From positions 1 through 5,046 of the forward strand of contig CANJOG010000188.1 in the NCBI GenBank assembly GCA_947475475.1: a DNA stretch of 5,046 nucleotides, read 5' to 3'. A program made the position numbers and the translations under genes. Source of the stretch: Acetobacteraceae bacterium (GTDB lineage Bacteria > Pseudomonadota > Alphaproteobacteria > Acetobacterales > Acetobacteraceae). This document shows, piece after piece, positions 4,641 through 5,046 of this stretch; within the stretch, counting starts at the first letter, position 1, and every line of letters starts with the position of its first letter. The notes below the pieces were generated by a model that saw only the letters and a program-made list of their open reading frames with translations, had not been told where the DNA came from and searched no databases.

Positions 4641-5046
4641 AGTCCTGCGACCTGAGCACGGGTTTTCAGCATTGCCACGAACAGATCGAGCGTCGGCGTC
4701 GCCACGCCCGCCATCCGGGCAAACTGCAGCGGCACACCGAACATCGCATCGACCTCCATCTTCCGCCCGGCCTCCAGGTCCTGCAAGGCACTCGCCTTAT
4801 GCCCGCTTGCCCGGCTGATGCGGATCGGCGCTTCCGGATCGCGCAGCTTGGCCTCGCAGCCCATGGCGGCTGCAATCGCCTGACCTTCCGCAATCATCCG
4901 CCGCGCCGCATCCGCCACCGCATCGTTCTGCATGGCGATACTGGGCGGCGCCTGGGTCAGCACCTGGATCGGCGCGAAAGCGAGGCCCAACAACAATTTC
5001 GTCCAGATCCGGTCACGGATTTTCGGATCGGCCTGGGCCGGCAGCC
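4628..5046 (-). CDS. Ketopantoate reductase (PanE/ApbA) family protein, C-terminal part
   Basis: Only the last ~139 residues are in the window; the frame is open through the right edge and the N-terminal NADPH-binding Rossmann domain lies outside. The visible part is the all-helical ApbA_C domain: IRDRIWTKLLLGLAFAP, then NDAVADAARRMIAEGQAIAAAMG, then ASALQDLEAGRKMEVDAMFG, then TPTLDLFVAML. The family reduces 2-dehydropantoate to pantoate in coenzyme A synthesis. The catalytic lysine (WTK) and the glutamate of MEVD match E. coli PanE K176 and E256, and the serine before ALQD is kept. The two asparagines that follow the lysine at +4 and +8 in E. coli PanE are Gly and Ala here, so another 2-oxoacid substrate is plausible. 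A TTG at 4994-4996 falls mid-domain and is not the real start. Confidence 0.85.
   Translation of the reverse strand, partial: LPAQADPKIRDRIWTKLLLGLAFAPIQVLTQAPPSIAMQNDAVADAARRMIAEGQAIAAAMGCEAKLRDPEAPIRISRASGHKASALQDLEAGRKMEVDAMFGVPLQFARMAGVATPTLDLFVAMLKTRAQVAGLYNG

Noticed and set aside
1..5046. CRISPR array, insertion sequence with terminal repeats, tRNA or rRNA
   Set aside because: No regularly spaced repeats, transposase-like frame, cloverleaf or rRNA motif was found on either strand. The only long repeat is the pair of GNAT genes.

Overview
The window is GC-rich, roughly 65 % by eye, apart from the first ~176 bases, which count to about 50 %. It shows Alphaproteobacterium-like features: dense short operons, a twin-arginine-type leader on an orphan periplasmic binding protein, a DUF1778/GNAT toxin-antitoxin pair and a DUF429 protein. 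The style fits Acetobacteraceae or other Rhodospirillales best, but that placement is an inference from protein style; no rRNA or marker gene is present.

Layout, left to right. (1) 1-176: lower-GC sequence with no convincing gene. (2) 177-605, minus: a 5'-truncated GNAT acetyltransferase, closely related to the intact toxin at 2862-3377 but with no antitoxin. Homology between the copies stops at about 600, 40 bases short of the next gene. (3) 640-1125, minus: a small cupin protein with a strong ribosome binding site. (4) 1126-1408: a divergent control region between the cupin and a transporter gene, holding a good sigma70-like promoter for the cupin flanked by two copies of TTGGCCGGCC, and a 47-base imperfect inverted repeat. 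(5) 1409-2653, plus: a periplasmic substrate-binding protein of the branched-chain amino acid (LivK-like) ABC class, with no permease or ATPase beside it. (6) 2654-2861: a convergent gap with two strong inverted repeats, probably acting as terminators. (7) 2862-3652, minus: a two-gene toxin-antitoxin operon (DUF1778 ribbon-helix-helix antitoxin, then GNAT toxin) with an ATGA stop/start overlap. (8) 3690/3696-4640, plus: a DUF429 protein, a predicted RNase H-fold nuclease, divergent from the antitoxin. A 21-base imperfect palindrome lies over its start codon and over the likely -35 of the antitoxin. (9) 4628-5046, minus: the C-terminal part of a ketopantoate reductase (PanE/ApbA) family protein whose end overlaps the DUF429 gene tail-to-tail by 13 bases and which runs off the window.

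The genes do not form one pathway. The only clear functional unit is the toxin-antitoxin operon, probably autoregulated through the palindrome. The most interesting points are the partial second toxin copy with patches of near-identical DNA (possible gene conversion), the antitoxin operator shared with the DUF429 start, and the flanking-box layout of the cupin promoter. I found no CRISPR array, tRNA, rRNA, insertion sequence or clearly novel multi-gene system.
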